A DNA stretch of 64,000 nt, taken from Castellaniella ginsengisoli. GTDB taxonomy: Bacteria; Pseudomonadota; Gammaproteobacteria; Burkholderiales; Burkholderiaceae_B. How positions within the stretch are numbered: position 1 is the first letter of the stretch; the number at the start of each line of letters is the position of its first letter. A program made the translations under genes and the position numbers. The stretch lies in NCBI RefSeq assembly GCF_039523235.1, contig NZ_BAAAEX010000006.1; one strand, written 5' to 3'. The notes under the pieces are model-generated. The model ran no database searches. It saw only the letters and a program-made list of their open reading frames with translations, and was not told the origin of the DNA. This document shows, one piece after another, positions 43,339 to 52,960 of the stretch.

Positions 43339-43443
43339 ATGCTGAACCAGGTCCATCCCGACCAGACGCCCGCGTCGGAACGCGAGTTCTGGCGCGAGCG
43401 CTACGACTGGGAAGACCGCAATCCTCAAGGGCGCTGCTGCTAG
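43339..43443 (+). CDS. YbdD/YjiX family (DUF466) short protein, N-terminally shortened
   Basis: 34 residues, one base after the cstA stop. The C-terminal signature VHPDQTP, then EFWRER and a final RCC match YbdD-type proteins, which are usually about 65 residues and encoded with cstA. The first 27 or so residues of the family (including the L-P-D-Y region) are missing. It may be a truncated remnant. The link to cstA-like genes is known for the family. Confidence 0.65.
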   Translation: MLNQVHPDQTPASEREFWRERYDWEDRNPQGRCC

Positions 43444-43472
43444 CCTCGCCGGCCATGGGCCGGCACACCCCC

Positions 43473-43501
43473 TTGATTTACAAGCTGAATTCTGCCAAAA
43501 T
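43473..43501 (+). promoter_or_regulatory. Candidate promoter of rplU-rpmA
   Basis: TTGATT (43473-43478) and CAAAAT (43496-43501) are separated by exactly 17 bases. The predicted start, near 43508, is directly before the leader hairpin. Confidence 0.55.
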
Positions 43502-43545
43502 ACGTGGCTTGGCCTGGCTTATCGGTAAGTCAGGCCGTTTTTGGC
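43494..43545 (+). promoter_or_regulatory. rplU leader hairpin with terminator-like T tract
   Basis: The outer arms GCCAAAA/TTTTGGC (43494-43500, 43539-43545) surround inner arms GGCCTG/CAGGCC (43511-43516, 43531-43536) and CTTA/TAAG (43518-43521, 43526-43529). The inner stem is followed by GTTTTT, like an intrinsic terminator, about 80 bases before the rplU start. It could be an attenuator or an L21-binding leader; this is an inference. Confidence 0.55.
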
Positions 43546-43624
43546 ATCCCGGCGGGTGCGCCACAGGCTTTGCCCTTTACCTGGGGCAGGGCCGCACCGC
43601 CAGGAATTTTCACAGGAAATCCCC

Positions 43625-43936
43625 ATGTACGCGGTCATAAAAACCGGCGGCAAGCAATATCGTGTTTGCGCCGGCCAGAAACTGAAAATCGAACAGATAC
43701 CGGCTGACATTGGGCAAGAAATCTCGCTCGACCAGGTGTTGTCCGTCGGCGAAGGCGAAACGCTGAAGATCGGCACGCCCTTCGTCGAAGGCGCCGCGGT
43801 CAAAGCCACCGTTCTTGCACAAGGCCGTCACGACAAGGTCAAGATCTTCAAGATGCGCCGTCGCAAGCACTATCAAAAGCATCAAGGCCACCGTCAGAAC
43901 TACACCGAAATCCGCATCGACGCCGTTGCGGCCTGA
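43625..43936 (+). CDS. rplU: 50S ribosomal protein L21 (bL21)
   Basis: 103 residues from the ATG at 43625 (MYAVIKTGGKQYRVCAGQKL). Typical features are KQYRV, the IFKMRRRKHYQKHQGHRQ segment and a C-terminal YTEIRIDAVAA. It leads the rplU-rpmA-obgE-proB region and has its own promoter and leader hairpin. Confidence 0.98.
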   Translation: MYAVIKTGGKQYRVCAGQKLKIEQIPADIGQEISLDQVLSVGEGETLKIGTPFVEGAAVKATVLAQGRHDKVKIFKMRRRKHYQKHQGHRQNYTEIRIDAVAA

Positions 43937-43963
43937 TCCGGTCATCGCATTTAGGAGCTCATC

Positions 43964-44224
43964 ATGGCACACAAAAAGGGCGGCGGCTCGACTCGCAACG
44001 GCCGCGATTCCGAATCGAAACGGCTGGGCGTGAAAGTCTACGGCGGCCAGCAGATTTCGGCCGGCGGCATCATCGTCCGCCAGCGCGGCACCCAGTTCCA
44101 CCCCGGCGTCAACGTCGGCATCGGCAAGGACCACACGTTGTTCTCCCTGGTGGACGGCGTCGTGCAGTTCTCGGTCAAGGGCGCGCTCAACAAGCGTACC
44201 GTTTCAGTCAGCGCGGCGAGTTGA
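43964..44224 (+). CDS. rpmA: 50S ribosomal protein L27 (bL27)
   Basis: 86 residues, starting MAHKKGGGSTRNGRDSESKR. L27 sits near the peptidyl-transferase centre through this N-terminal tail. A TAGGAGCTC ribosome site lies upstream. The pair with rplU is universal. The terminator at 44311-44343 separates it from obgE. Confidence 0.98.
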   Translation: MAHKKGGGSTRNGRDSESKRLGVKVYGGQQISAGGIIVRQRGTQFHPGVNVGIGKDHTLFSLVDGVVQFSVKGALNKRTVSVSAAS

Positions 44225-44256
44225 TCGCCGTCTGATCCGCCCCCCGCCGCGCCTCC

Positions 44257-44300
44257 GGCTTGCTGCCCCCAAATGGGGGCGCCTTTTGCCTTGGGACGGC
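44257..44300. repeat. Dispersed intergenic repeat, copy B
   Basis: It shares GGCTTGC, GCCCC, GGGG and a TTTTGCCTTGGG block with copy A at 10158-10213. It lies between rpmA and its terminator. The family is small here (two copies), and no transposase is near. Confidence 0.55.
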
Positions 44301-44310
44301 CGGGCGGCGA

Positions 44311-44343
44311 AAAGGCCCTGCTTCTCAGCAGGGCCTTTTTTTT
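44311..44343 (+). terminator. Terminator after rpmA
   Basis: The 8-base arms GGCCCTGC (44314-44321) and GCAGGGCC (44328-44335) with loop TTCTCA are followed by eight T residues. The A-rich left side makes it partly bidirectional. Confidence 0.92.
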
Positions 44344-44361
44344 CATTAGAATGGTTCCACC

Positions 44362-45483
44362 ATGAAATTCGTAGACGAAGCCACCATCGAAGTCATCGCC
44401 GGCAAGGGCGGCAATGGCGTCGCCAGTTTCCGCCGGGAAAAATTCATTCCCATGGGCGGCCCCGATGGCGGCGACGGCGGCCGGGGCGGCTCGATCCTGG
44501 CGATCGCAGACCGCAACATCAACACCCTGATCGACTTCCGCTACGCCCGGCTGCATCGCGCCAAGAACGGCGAGAATGGCCGGGGCTCGGACCAGTACGG
44601 CGCGGGCGCGCCGGACATCGTTCTGCGCATGCCGGTGGGCACGGTGATCCACGACGCCGACAGCGGCGAGCAGCTCTTCGACCTGGACCACCACGGCGCA
44701 CAGGTCACGCTGGCGGCCGGGGGCGCCGGCGGCCTGGGCAATCTGCACTTCAAGTCCAGCACCAACCGCGCGCCGCGCCAGTTCACCCCCGGCCGCGAGG
44801 GCGAGCAGCGCCGCCTGCGCCTGGAACTGAAGGTGCTGGCCGACGTGGGCCTGCTGGGCCTGCCCAATGCGGGCAAATCCACCCTGATCACGCGGGTGTC
44901 CAACGCCCGGCCCAAGATCGCCGACTACCCCTTCACGACCCTGCATCCGAACCTGGGCGTGGTGCGCACCTCACCTTCGCACAGCTTCGTCATTGCCGAC
45001 ATCCCCGGGCTCATCGAGGGCGCCTCGGAAGGCGCCGGGCTGGGCCATCTGTTCCTGCGCCACCTCAGCCGCACCCGCGTCCTGCTGCACATGCTGGACG
45101 TGTACTCGCCCGATCCCGACGTGGATGCGGGCGCGCAAGCCATCGAGGGCGCGCAGGCCATCACGCGCGAGCTCGAACGCTACAGCCCCGAGCTGGCCGC
45201 CAAGCCGCGCTGGCTGGTGCTGAACAAACTGGACATGGTGGAGGATCCCGTCGCGATCCAGGACCGCATCTGCCGCGAACTCGGCTGGACCGGGCCGGTC
45301 TTCGGGATTTCCGCCCTGACCGGCGAGGGGACCCAGGCGCTCACCGGCGCGCTGCAGTCCTGGCTGGACGAGCAGCAGCGCAGCGCCCACGCCCACGACG
45401 AGGACCCCCGCTTCACGCGCAACGGCGAAGAGCCCGGCGCGCCCGATATCGACGACCCGGGCGATCCCCGCTTCACGCGCTGA
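44362..45483 (+). CDS. obgE: GTPase Obg/CgtA
   Basis: 373 residues. The N-terminal Obg fold is glycine-rich (GGPDGGDGGRGGSILAIADR, about 28). The GTPase domain follows: G1 GLPNAGKST near 169, G3 DIPGLIEGASEG and G4 LNKLDM. The C-terminal tail is short and acidic, with a duplicated DPRFTR segment, and lacks a full OCT domain. Obg acts in 50S maturation and stress control. It begins 18 bases after the T tract, with a TAGAAT box close by (CATTAGAATGG). Confidence 0.97.
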   Translation: MKFVDEATIEVIAGKGGNGVASFRREKFIPMGGPDGGDGGRGGSILAIADRNINTLIDFRYARLHRAKNGENGRGSDQYGAGAPDIVLRMPVGTVIHDADSGEQLFDLDHHGAQVTLAAGGAGGLGNLHFKSSTNRAPRQFTPGREGEQRRLRLELKVLADVGLLGLPNAGKSTLITRVSNARPKIADYPFTTLHPNLGVVRTSPSHSFVIADIPGLIEGASEGAGLGHLFLRHLSRTRVLLHMLDVYSPDPDVDAGAQAIEGAQAITRELERYSPELAAKPRWLVLNKLDMVEDPVAIQDRICRELGWTGPVFGISALTGEGTQALTGALQSWLDEQQRSAHAHDEDPRFTRNGEEPGAPDIDDPGDPRFTR

Positions 45484-45523
45484 GTTTTCCACCCACGGCT
45501 TTCGCTCCGACCCGCCCGCCATC

Positions 45524-46678
45524 ATGACTCGTCCGGATCTTTCCCCCTCCGTCGCCCGGGACGCGCAACGTCTCGTCCTCAAGGTCGGCTCCACCCTGGT
45601 CACCAACGAAGGCCGGGGCATCGACCTGGAGGCCGTCGCCCAATGGGCCGAGCAGATCGCGGCCCTGCATGCCTCGGGCCGTCAACTGGTCCTGGTGTCC
45701 AGCGGCGCCATCGCCGAAGGCATGGCGCGGCTGGGCTGGCCCCGCCGGCCCAAGCTCATGCCCGAGCTGCAAGCCGCCGCCGCCGTGGGCCAGATGGGCC
45801 TGGTCCAGGCCTACGAGGCCGCTTTTGCCCGCCACGGCATCCGCACCGCCCAGATCCTGCTGACGCACGAGGATCTGGCCGACCGGCGCCGCTACCTGAA
45901 TGCGCGCAGCACCCTGAACACCCTGCTGGCCCTGGGCGTGGTGCCGATCGTCAATGAGAACGATACCGTCGTCACCGACGAGATCCGCCTGGGGGACAAC
46001 GACACGCTGGGCGCCCTGGTCACCAATCTGATCGAGGCCGACACGCTGGTCATCCTGACCGATCAATCCGGCCTGTACAGCGCCGATCCGCGCAAGCATC
46101 CGGATGCGCGCTTCATCCACCAGGGCCAGGCGGGCGACCCGGCGCTGGAAGCCATGGCGGGCGGATCGGGCAGCGCCCTCGGCACCGGCGGCATGCTGAC
46201 CAAGGTTCTGGCCGCGCGGCGCGCCGCCAACAGCGGCGGCCACACCATCATCGCCTCCGGCCGCGAACCCGCCGTGCTGCAGCGCCTGGCGGCGGGGGAG
46301 CCCATCGGCACCGAGCTGCGCGCAGTCCTGCCGGTGCGCTCGGCCCGGCAGCGCTGGCTGGCCAACCACCTGCGCCTGCGCGGCCGCGTCACCCTGGACG
46401 CCGGCGCCGTGCGCGCGCTGACGCAAGGCCACCGCAGCCTGCTGCCCATCGGGGTGATCGCCGTCGAAGGAGAGTTCGAACGCGGCGACGTGGTGGCCTG
46501 CGTCGATGAGCACGGCGTGGAGTGCGGCCGCGGCCTGATCAATTATTCGTCCGCCGATACGGCGCGCATCCTGCGCCAGCCCAGCGCCCGCATCCCGGAG
46601 ATCCTGGGCCACCTGACCGACCCGGAGCTGATGCACCGCGACAACATGATCGTCGCGCGGCCAAGAGCCCAGAGCTAG
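45524..46678 (+). CDS. proB: Glutamate 5-kinase
   Basis: 384 residues. It phosphorylates glutamate in proline synthesis. The amino-acid kinase domain (about 15-270) starts RLVLKVGSTLVTNEGRG, with SSGAIAEGMARLGW, and NDTLGALVTNLIEADTLVIL near 165. A C-terminal PUA domain follows (about 290-380). It lies 40 bases after obgE, the standard obgE-proB neighbourhood. It converges with the Lrp-like gene. Confidence 0.97.
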   Translation: MTRPDLSPSVARDAQRLVLKVGSTLVTNEGRGIDLEAVAQWAEQIAALHASGRQLVLVSSGAIAEGMARLGWPRRPKLMPELQAAAAVGQMGLVQAYEAAFARHGIRTAQILLTHEDLADRRRYLNARSTLNTLLALGVVPIVNENDTVVTDEIRLGDNDTLGALVTNLIEADTLVILTDQSGLYSADPRKHPDARFIHQGQAGDPALEAMAGGSGSALGTGGMLTKVLAARRAANSGGHTIIASGREPAVLQRLAAGEPIGTELRAVLPVRSARQRWLANHLRLRGRVTLDAGAVRALTQGHRSLLPIGVIAVEGEFERGDVVACVDEHGVECGRGLINYSSADTARILRQPSARIPEILGHLTDPELMHRDNMIVARPRAQS

Positions 46679-46774
46679 GATCCGCGCGCTGGCGAACGCA
46701 GGACGCCCGCCGCGGCAAGGCCAAGCGTCTTGCGAGAATGGCGGCACAACGGGCGGCGGCGCACGGCCCCCAGG

Positions 46775-47263
46775 CTAACGCTGGGCCGGGATGAACTGGG
46801 TCTCCTTGACTTCCTCCATCACCACGCAGCTCTTGGTCTGAGTCACCCCCGGCAGGCGCAGCAGGATATCGCCCAGCAGGCTGCGGTACTGGCTGATCTC
46901 CTTGATCCGCGCCTTGACCATGTAATCGAAGTCCCCGGAGACCAGGTGGCATTCGAGCACCTGCGGCACGCACAGCACCTCGCGGCGGAAATCCTCGAAC
47001 GTGCGGCCCGACTTGCTGGACATGCTGATTTCCACGAACACCAGCAAGCCGGCATCCAGGGCGGCGGGCGATACCCTGGCGTGATAGCCGGTGATCACGC
47101 CGTCGCGCTCCAGGCGGCGCACGCGCTCGATGCAGGGGGTCACCGTCAACCCGACCGCATCGGCCAGCTCGGTCATCGACAGGCGGCCATTGTGCTGCAG
47201 CAGATCCAGGATCCGGCGGTCGATCTTGTCCAGGGCATGGACGGATTCCTTTTGCACGCGCAT
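46775..47263 (-). CDS. Lrp/AsnC family transcriptional regulator
   Basis: 162 residues. The N-terminal HTH is LSMTELADAVGLTVTPCIERV near 30, and the C-terminal RAM ligand-binding domain contains VLECHLVSGDFDYMVKARI. It is divergent from dadA across a 235-base A/T-rich gap, which suggests that it controls D-amino acid catabolism, like Lrp or DadR. Binding sites of the type TTTTTCAT occur in that gap. Confidence 0.94.
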   Translation of the reverse strand: MRVQKESVHALDKIDRRILDLLQHNGRLSMTELADAVGLTVTPCIERVRRLERDGVITGYHARVSPAALDAGLLVFVEISMSSKSGRTFEDFRREVLCVPQVLECHLVSGDFDYMVKARIKEISQYRSLLGDILLRLPGVTQTKSCVVMEEVKETQFIPAQR

Positions 47264-47411
47264 GATTGTTCTCCGGGACGGTGGGTCTTGCCGCGCCGGC
47301 CCGCGCAGCGGCGCGGTACACCCGCCTGGCGCAGGGCTGCTGGATCGGGCCGGTGCGGCGCACCAGGCTTTTGTCCTGTATGCGCGCCCCTAATCCCCCC
47401 TATTCCTGTAT

Positions 47412-47477
47412 TTTTTCATGGAAATCTGATTTTTTCATAAAAATTTATCTGGGTATATTGCCTATCATCATGAAAAA
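47412..47477 (+). promoter_or_regulatory. dadA promoter region with TTTTTCAT half-sites
   Basis: TTTTTCAT occurs at 47412-47419 and 47431-47438, and its inverse ATGAAAAA at 47470-47477. TATATT (47454-47459) is a likely -10 of dadA. The A/T-rich sites suit an Lrp-type activator or repressor encoded divergently. The region from 47264 to 47400 shows nothing else clear. Confidence 0.5.
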
Positions 47478-47498
47478 TTAATCCGATTAGGAGCTGTC

Positions 47499-48749
47499 AT
47501 GAAGGTTTTGGTTCTAGGGGCAGGCGTGGTCGGCGTCACGAGCGCCTATTACCTGGCCCGCCAAGGGCACGAAGTCACCGTGATCGATCGCGAAAGCGGC
47601 ACGGCGGAAGAAACCAGTTTCGGCAATGCCGGCCAATTGTCCTTCGGCTATTCCTCGCCCTGGGCGGCCCCCGGCATTCCCCTGAAGGCCTTCAAGTGGC
47701 TGTTCACACCGCACGCCCCGCTGACGATCCGCCCCGACGGCAGCCTGACCCAGTTGCGCTGGATGCTGGACATGTGGCGCAACTGCACGCCGGCCCGCTA
47801 CGCCGCCAACAAGGACCGCATGTTGCGCCTGTCGGCCTACAGCCGCCAGTGCCTGCATGCGCTCCAGGCCGACACCGGCATTCAGTTCGAGGGCCGGCGC
47901 CAGGGTACGCTGCAGCTCTTTCGCACACAGAAGCAGATGGACGACGCCCAGCGCGACGTCCAGGCCCTGAGCGAGGCCGGAATCGCCCACGAACTGGTCC
48001 AGGGCGACCGGCTGGCCGAATACGAACCCGCGCTGGCCCAGGTCCGCCACAAGCTGGTCGGCGGGCTGCGCACGCCGGACGACGAAACCGGCGACTGCCG
48101 CCTGTTCACCCAGGCCCTGGCCCGGATGGCCGAAGCGCAGGGGGTGCATTTCCGCTATGGCGAAACCATCCAGTCCCTGCAGACAGCGGGCGACCGCGTC
48201 ACGGGCGTGCAGTGCGCCTCGGGCCTGGAGCGGGCCGACGCCTACGTCGTCGCCCTGGGATCGTATTCGCCCCTGCTGCTGCGCGGCGTGGTCGACATCC
48301 CCGTCTACCCCATGAAAGGCTATTCCATCACGGTGGACATCGCCGATCCCGACCGGGCGCCGGTGTCCACCCTGCTGGACGAAACCTACAAGATCGCCCT
48401 GACCCGCTTCGACCACCGCATCCGCGTCGGCGGCATGGCCGAAGTCGTCGGCTACGACACGGCGCTGGATCCGCGCCGCCAGCGAACCCTGGAAATGGTG
48501 CTGAACGACTTGTTCCCGGGCAGCTACGCCCCCGGAGACGTCCATTTCTGGACCGGGCTGCGCCCCAAGACCCCCGACAGCACCCCCATCGTCGGCTCCA
48601 CGCGGCTGGGCAACCTGTACCTGAATACCGGCCATGGCACGCTGGGCTGGACCATGGCCTGCGGCAGCGGCCGCCTGATCGCGGACATCGTGTCGGGCAA
48701 GCCGACCGACATCCGCCACGACGATCTGGGCGTCCAGCGCTATCGCTGA
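47499..48749 (+). CDS. dadA: D-amino acid dehydrogenase, small subunit
   Basis: 416 residues. FAD-dependent DadA oxidises D-amino acids (for example D-alanine) to keto acids. The N-terminal GxGxxG motif is VLVLGAGVVGVTSAYYLARQ, followed by SFGNAGQLSFGYSSPWAAPG. It has a ribosome site AGGAG. The usual dadX racemase is not adjacent. It is divergent from an Lrp-type gene. Confidence 0.96.
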   Translation: MKVLVLGAGVVGVTSAYYLARQGHEVTVIDRESGTAEETSFGNAGQLSFGYSSPWAAPGIPLKAFKWLFTPHAPLTIRPDGSLTQLRWMLDMWRNCTPARYAANKDRMLRLSAYSRQCLHALQADTGIQFEGRRQGTLQLFRTQKQMDDAQRDVQALSEAGIAHELVQGDRLAEYEPALAQVRHKLVGGLRTPDDETGDCRLFTQALARMAEAQGVHFRYGETIQSLQTAGDRVTGVQCASGLERADAYVVALGSYSPLLLRGVVDIPVYPMKGYSITVDIADPDRAPVSTLLDETYKIALTRFDHRIRVGGMAEVVGYDTALDPRRQRTLEMVLNDLFPGSYAPGDVHFWTGLRPKTPDSTPIVGSTRLGNLYLNTGHGTLGWTMACGSGRLIADIVSGKPTDIRHDDLGVQRYR

Positions 48750-48779
48750 ACGTTCCGGGGCGGCCGGCGGGCGGCCGGC

Positions 48780-49484
48780 CTAGATTTCCCAGACGTAGCC
48801 GTAGCTGCGCAGGGACTCGATCGGGGGCTCCATGCCCGCCTGCAGGCCCCGCCAGCGCAAGCGGCTGATGATGCCGCGCGGCTTGGGATCATGCGGCCGG
48901 TTCCCATAGGCGTGCCGCCAGGCCGCCATCAGGGCCTGGTTCAGCATGGCGTGGCTGGCGACGTGGCCGGGCGCCTCGAACAGGCAGACCAGCACCGCGC
49001 GCTCGGAAACCGTCAGGCGCATCGAAGCGCCGCCGCAGTGCTGAAGGCACCACCCCTGGTCCTCCAGGGTCCACGGCCCAATCGCGTGGGCGGATTCTGC
49101 CGGCGCGGAACCGGCGCGATCGAGACGACGCAGGCGCAAGGCGTGCAGGACGCCGGCCAGCAGGGTCGGCGGATCGCCCTGGCGCATGACGCAATCCACC
49201 CCGACCCGCAGCAGCGCCGCGATCTCGCCCCGGCGCGCAGGCCCGGTGAAAGCCACCAGGTCCAGCGGCAGGTTCATGTCGCGCACCAGATGCGCCGTCC
49301 GGCAATTGGCGGCGGCATCCGCCATGAGCAGCGCCGCCTCGCAGGATTGCATGTCGGCCCGGAGCGTCTCCCGGCCGAGCGCCTCGATCGACTCGCAGCG
49401 CCGCACCAGGCACCCCGCGGCCCGCAGGTATCGCAGGTCGGCGTTATCGGCCGGCGACAGCGCCCACACCCGACGTTCTTGCAT
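48780..49484 (-). CDS. OmpR-like winged-helix regulator with degenerate receiver
   Basis: 234 residues. The N-terminus (about 1-120) has the outline of a receiver domain, but the phospho-accepting Asp and the Lys are not evident (CEAALLMADAAANC, GVDCVMRQGDPPTLLAGVL). The C-terminus is a winged helix (LTVSERAVLVCLFEAPGHVA, near 156, ending SLRSYGYVWEI). It lacks a nearby sensor kinase. It may be a phosphorylation-independent regulator. It is divergent from the XRE gene through an A/T-rich 87-base gap. Confidence 0.8.
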   Translation of the reverse strand: MQERRVWALSPADNADLRYLRAAGCLVRRCESIEALGRETLRADMQSCEAALLMADAAANCRTAHLVRDMNLPLDLVAFTGPARRGEIAALLRVGVDCVMRQGDPPTLLAGVLHALRLRRLDRAGSAPAESAHAIGPWTLEDQGWCLQHCGGASMRLTVSERAVLVCLFEAPGHVASHAMLNQALMAAWRHAYGNRPHDPKPRGIISRLRWRGLQAGMEPPIESLRSYGYVWEI

Positions 49485-49571
49485 ACATTCCCCCCTGGCG
49501 AACCGTCAAATATTACAAAAGTATTATTCCATAAACACCCTTGTGCTTGATCTTTTTAGTCCAATGGGCGG

Positions 49572-49940
49572 GTGGAAACCTTTGCAGAACGGCTCCGGCA
49601 CGCCCGGCTCCTGCGCGGCCTGTCGCAGGAGGCTTTGGCACGCGCCTGCGGCCTATCGCAAAGCGCCGTCTCCAGCTACGAGAACGGCACGCGCCAGTCG
49701 CCGAAGAAACTGCTGAACCTGGCCCAGGTCCTGGAAGTGGATATCTACTGGCTGAGCCGGGGCCTGGGAGACATGACGCCCGCGCCCGGCACGTCCGGCG
49801 CGCTGGGCGAGGCCGCCTGGCCCTTTGCCTCGATCGATCCCCGGCAGTTCTGGAGCCTGACCCGCAAGGACCGCCAGGTGGTGGAGAACGCCGTCGGCGC
49901 CCTGATCGACAGCCTGCTGACGCCAGGGAAAGAACGCTAG
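49572..49940 (+). CDS. XRE-family helix-turn-helix protein
   Basis: 122 residues from GTG at 49572 (no ATG is in frame nearby). The HTH is at about 5-60: FAERLRHARLLRGLSQEALA, then LSQSAVSSYENGTRQ and LLNLAQVLEVDIYWLSRG. The rest (60-122) is a short linker and a helix ending DRQVVENAVGALIDSLL. It resembles phage-type or stress regulators. It is next to an OmpR-like regulator and upstream of the thiC riboswitch. Confidence 0.87.
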   Translation: METFAERLRHARLLRGLSQEALARACGLSQSAVSSYENGTRQSPKKLLNLAQVLEVDIYWLSRGLGDMTPAPGTSGALGEAAWPFASIDPRQFWSLTRKDRQVVENAVGALIDSLLTPGKER

Positions 49941-49954
49941 CGGGTATACTGCAC

Positions 49955-50042
49955 TCCACGCAGGGGTACTCGCCGGCCTGGCCGGCGTGTTGAGAAAAAC
50001 CCTTCGTACCAGTACGGATAATGCCGATGCTGGGAGCGTGCG
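49955..50042 (+). ncRNA. TPP riboswitch (THI element)
   Basis: The conserved blocks are in order: CAGGGGTACT (49961-49970), TGAGAAAAACCC (49991-50002), TACC, then GGATAATGCC (50016-50025) and GGGAGCG (50032-50038). Between the first two blocks is a GC-rich stem (GCCGGCCTGGCCGGC). It controls thiC, whose start is about 110 bases downstream. A -10-like TATACT is at 49945-49950, directly before it. The binding site is classic; the expression mechanism (transcription or translation) is not clear. Confidence 0.93.
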
Positions 50043-50152
50043 CGGTTTTCACGACGGGCTCATTCTGTCCCCGAACCCTTCTCCCGAAACGCGCTTCCCC
50101 CCTCCCCGACTCGGCTCCATTTCCGAATCCTGTTCGAACCTGGAGCTACATC

Positions 50153-52066
<1,914 letters not shown>

Positions 52067-52075
52067 GGGCGCGGA

Positions 52076-52097
52076 CGGCCGCCCCTTCAGGCGGCCG
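52076..52097. terminator. Inverted repeat between convergent thiC and the OmpA-type gene
   Basis: The 8-base arms CGGCCGCC and GGCGGCCG enclose CCTTCA. No T tract is present, so termination is uncertain, but its place between two convergent stops is suggestive. Confidence 0.45.
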
Positions 52098-52111
52098 CCC
52101 GGCCGGCGCCG

Positions 52112-52765
52112 CTACCGCACCGCGTACAGGAACAATTCCACCCGGCGGTTCAGGGCGCGGCCCTCGGCGGTACGGTTGTCGCCCACCGGGCTGGCAGCGC
52201 CCCGGCCCTCGGCCATCAACCGGTCGGCGGCCACGCCGTGCCCGGACAGGTAGCGCGTCACGGCCTCGGCCCGGCGCTGCGAGAGCGGCACGTTGATGGC
52301 GTCGGTCCCCGTGGAATCGGTGTGGCCGACGGCCTTGGCGCGCAATTCCGGATGTTGGCTCAGGGCCCGCGCCACGCTGTCCAGGACCGGCAGCAAGGCG
52401 GGCTTCAGCACGGCCTGGTTGGTATCGAACGACACATTGCTGGGAATGTTCACCTTCAGCGTGCCGTCGGGCATCTCGATGACGGCGATCCCGAGGTCGG
52501 AAGCGCCGGATTTCTCGACATCCTGCTTGACCGTCTTCCAGTTGTAGCCGACGACGCTGCCCACCACGGTGCCGATGCCCGCGCCGATCAGCGCCGCCTG
52601 GCTGCTGTCGCCGATCAGCACGCCCAGCCCCGCCCCCAGCGCGGCCCCCGCGCCCGCGCCGACCGCGGTGTTCTGCCCTTGGGGCGACATATTGGCGCAT
52701 GCCGTCAAGAGGACCAGGCTGCCGATGACCGCTGTGCGGGCGGTCCGTTCCATTGCCGTGCGCAT
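52112..52765 (-). CDS. OmpA-family peptidoglycan-associated lipoprotein (YiaD-like)
   Basis: 217 residues from the ATG at 52765 (AAGGAGA ribosome site). The lipoprotein signal ends at LVLLTACA (Cys near 23). A glycine-zipper segment (about 35-70, AGAGAALGAGLGVLIG, AGIGTVVGSVVG) and an OmpA C-terminal domain follow: VSFDTNQAVLKPALLPVLD and GHTDSTGTDAINVPLSQRRAEAV in parts. It links the outer membrane to peptidoglycan. The earlier in-frame part is not conserved. It converges with thiC. Confidence 0.93.
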   Translation of the reverse strand: MRTAMERTARTAVIGSLVLLTACANMSPQGQNTAVGAGAGAALGAGLGVLIGDSSQAALIGAGIGTVVGSVVGYNWKTVKQDVEKSGASDLGIAVIEMPDGTLKVNIPSNVSFDTNQAVLKPALLPVLDSVARALSQHPELRAKAVGHTDSTGTDAINVPLSQRRAEAVTRYLSGHGVAADRLMAEGRGAASPVGDNRTAEGRALNRRVELFLYAVR

Positions 52766-52909
52766 CGCATTCTCCTTGTTATCCAGACGAGGACAGCGTA
52801 GCAAGAAGCGCCGGCACACGTGTAAGCCGATGCAGCGAAAGACGACAGGGAATTTCCGCCGGCCGGGCTCCGGCGGCGGAACCGGCGCGCGCCGGCCGAA
52901 AACGGCGAA

Positions 52910-52947
52910 CCCCGGGCGGGCGCGGAGGGTGCGCGCCAAGCCCGGGG
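52910..52947 (-). terminator. Long GC-rich hairpin after the amino-acid ABC operon
   Basis: The outer arms CCCCGGGC (52910-52917) and GCCCGGGG (52940-52947) and inner GGCGCG/CGCGCC form a strong stem 14 bases past the aapP-type stop. There is no T tract, so it may be a rho-linked or 3'-protection structure. Confidence 0.55.
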
Positions 52948-52960
52948 TCCGCGGGCGCGA

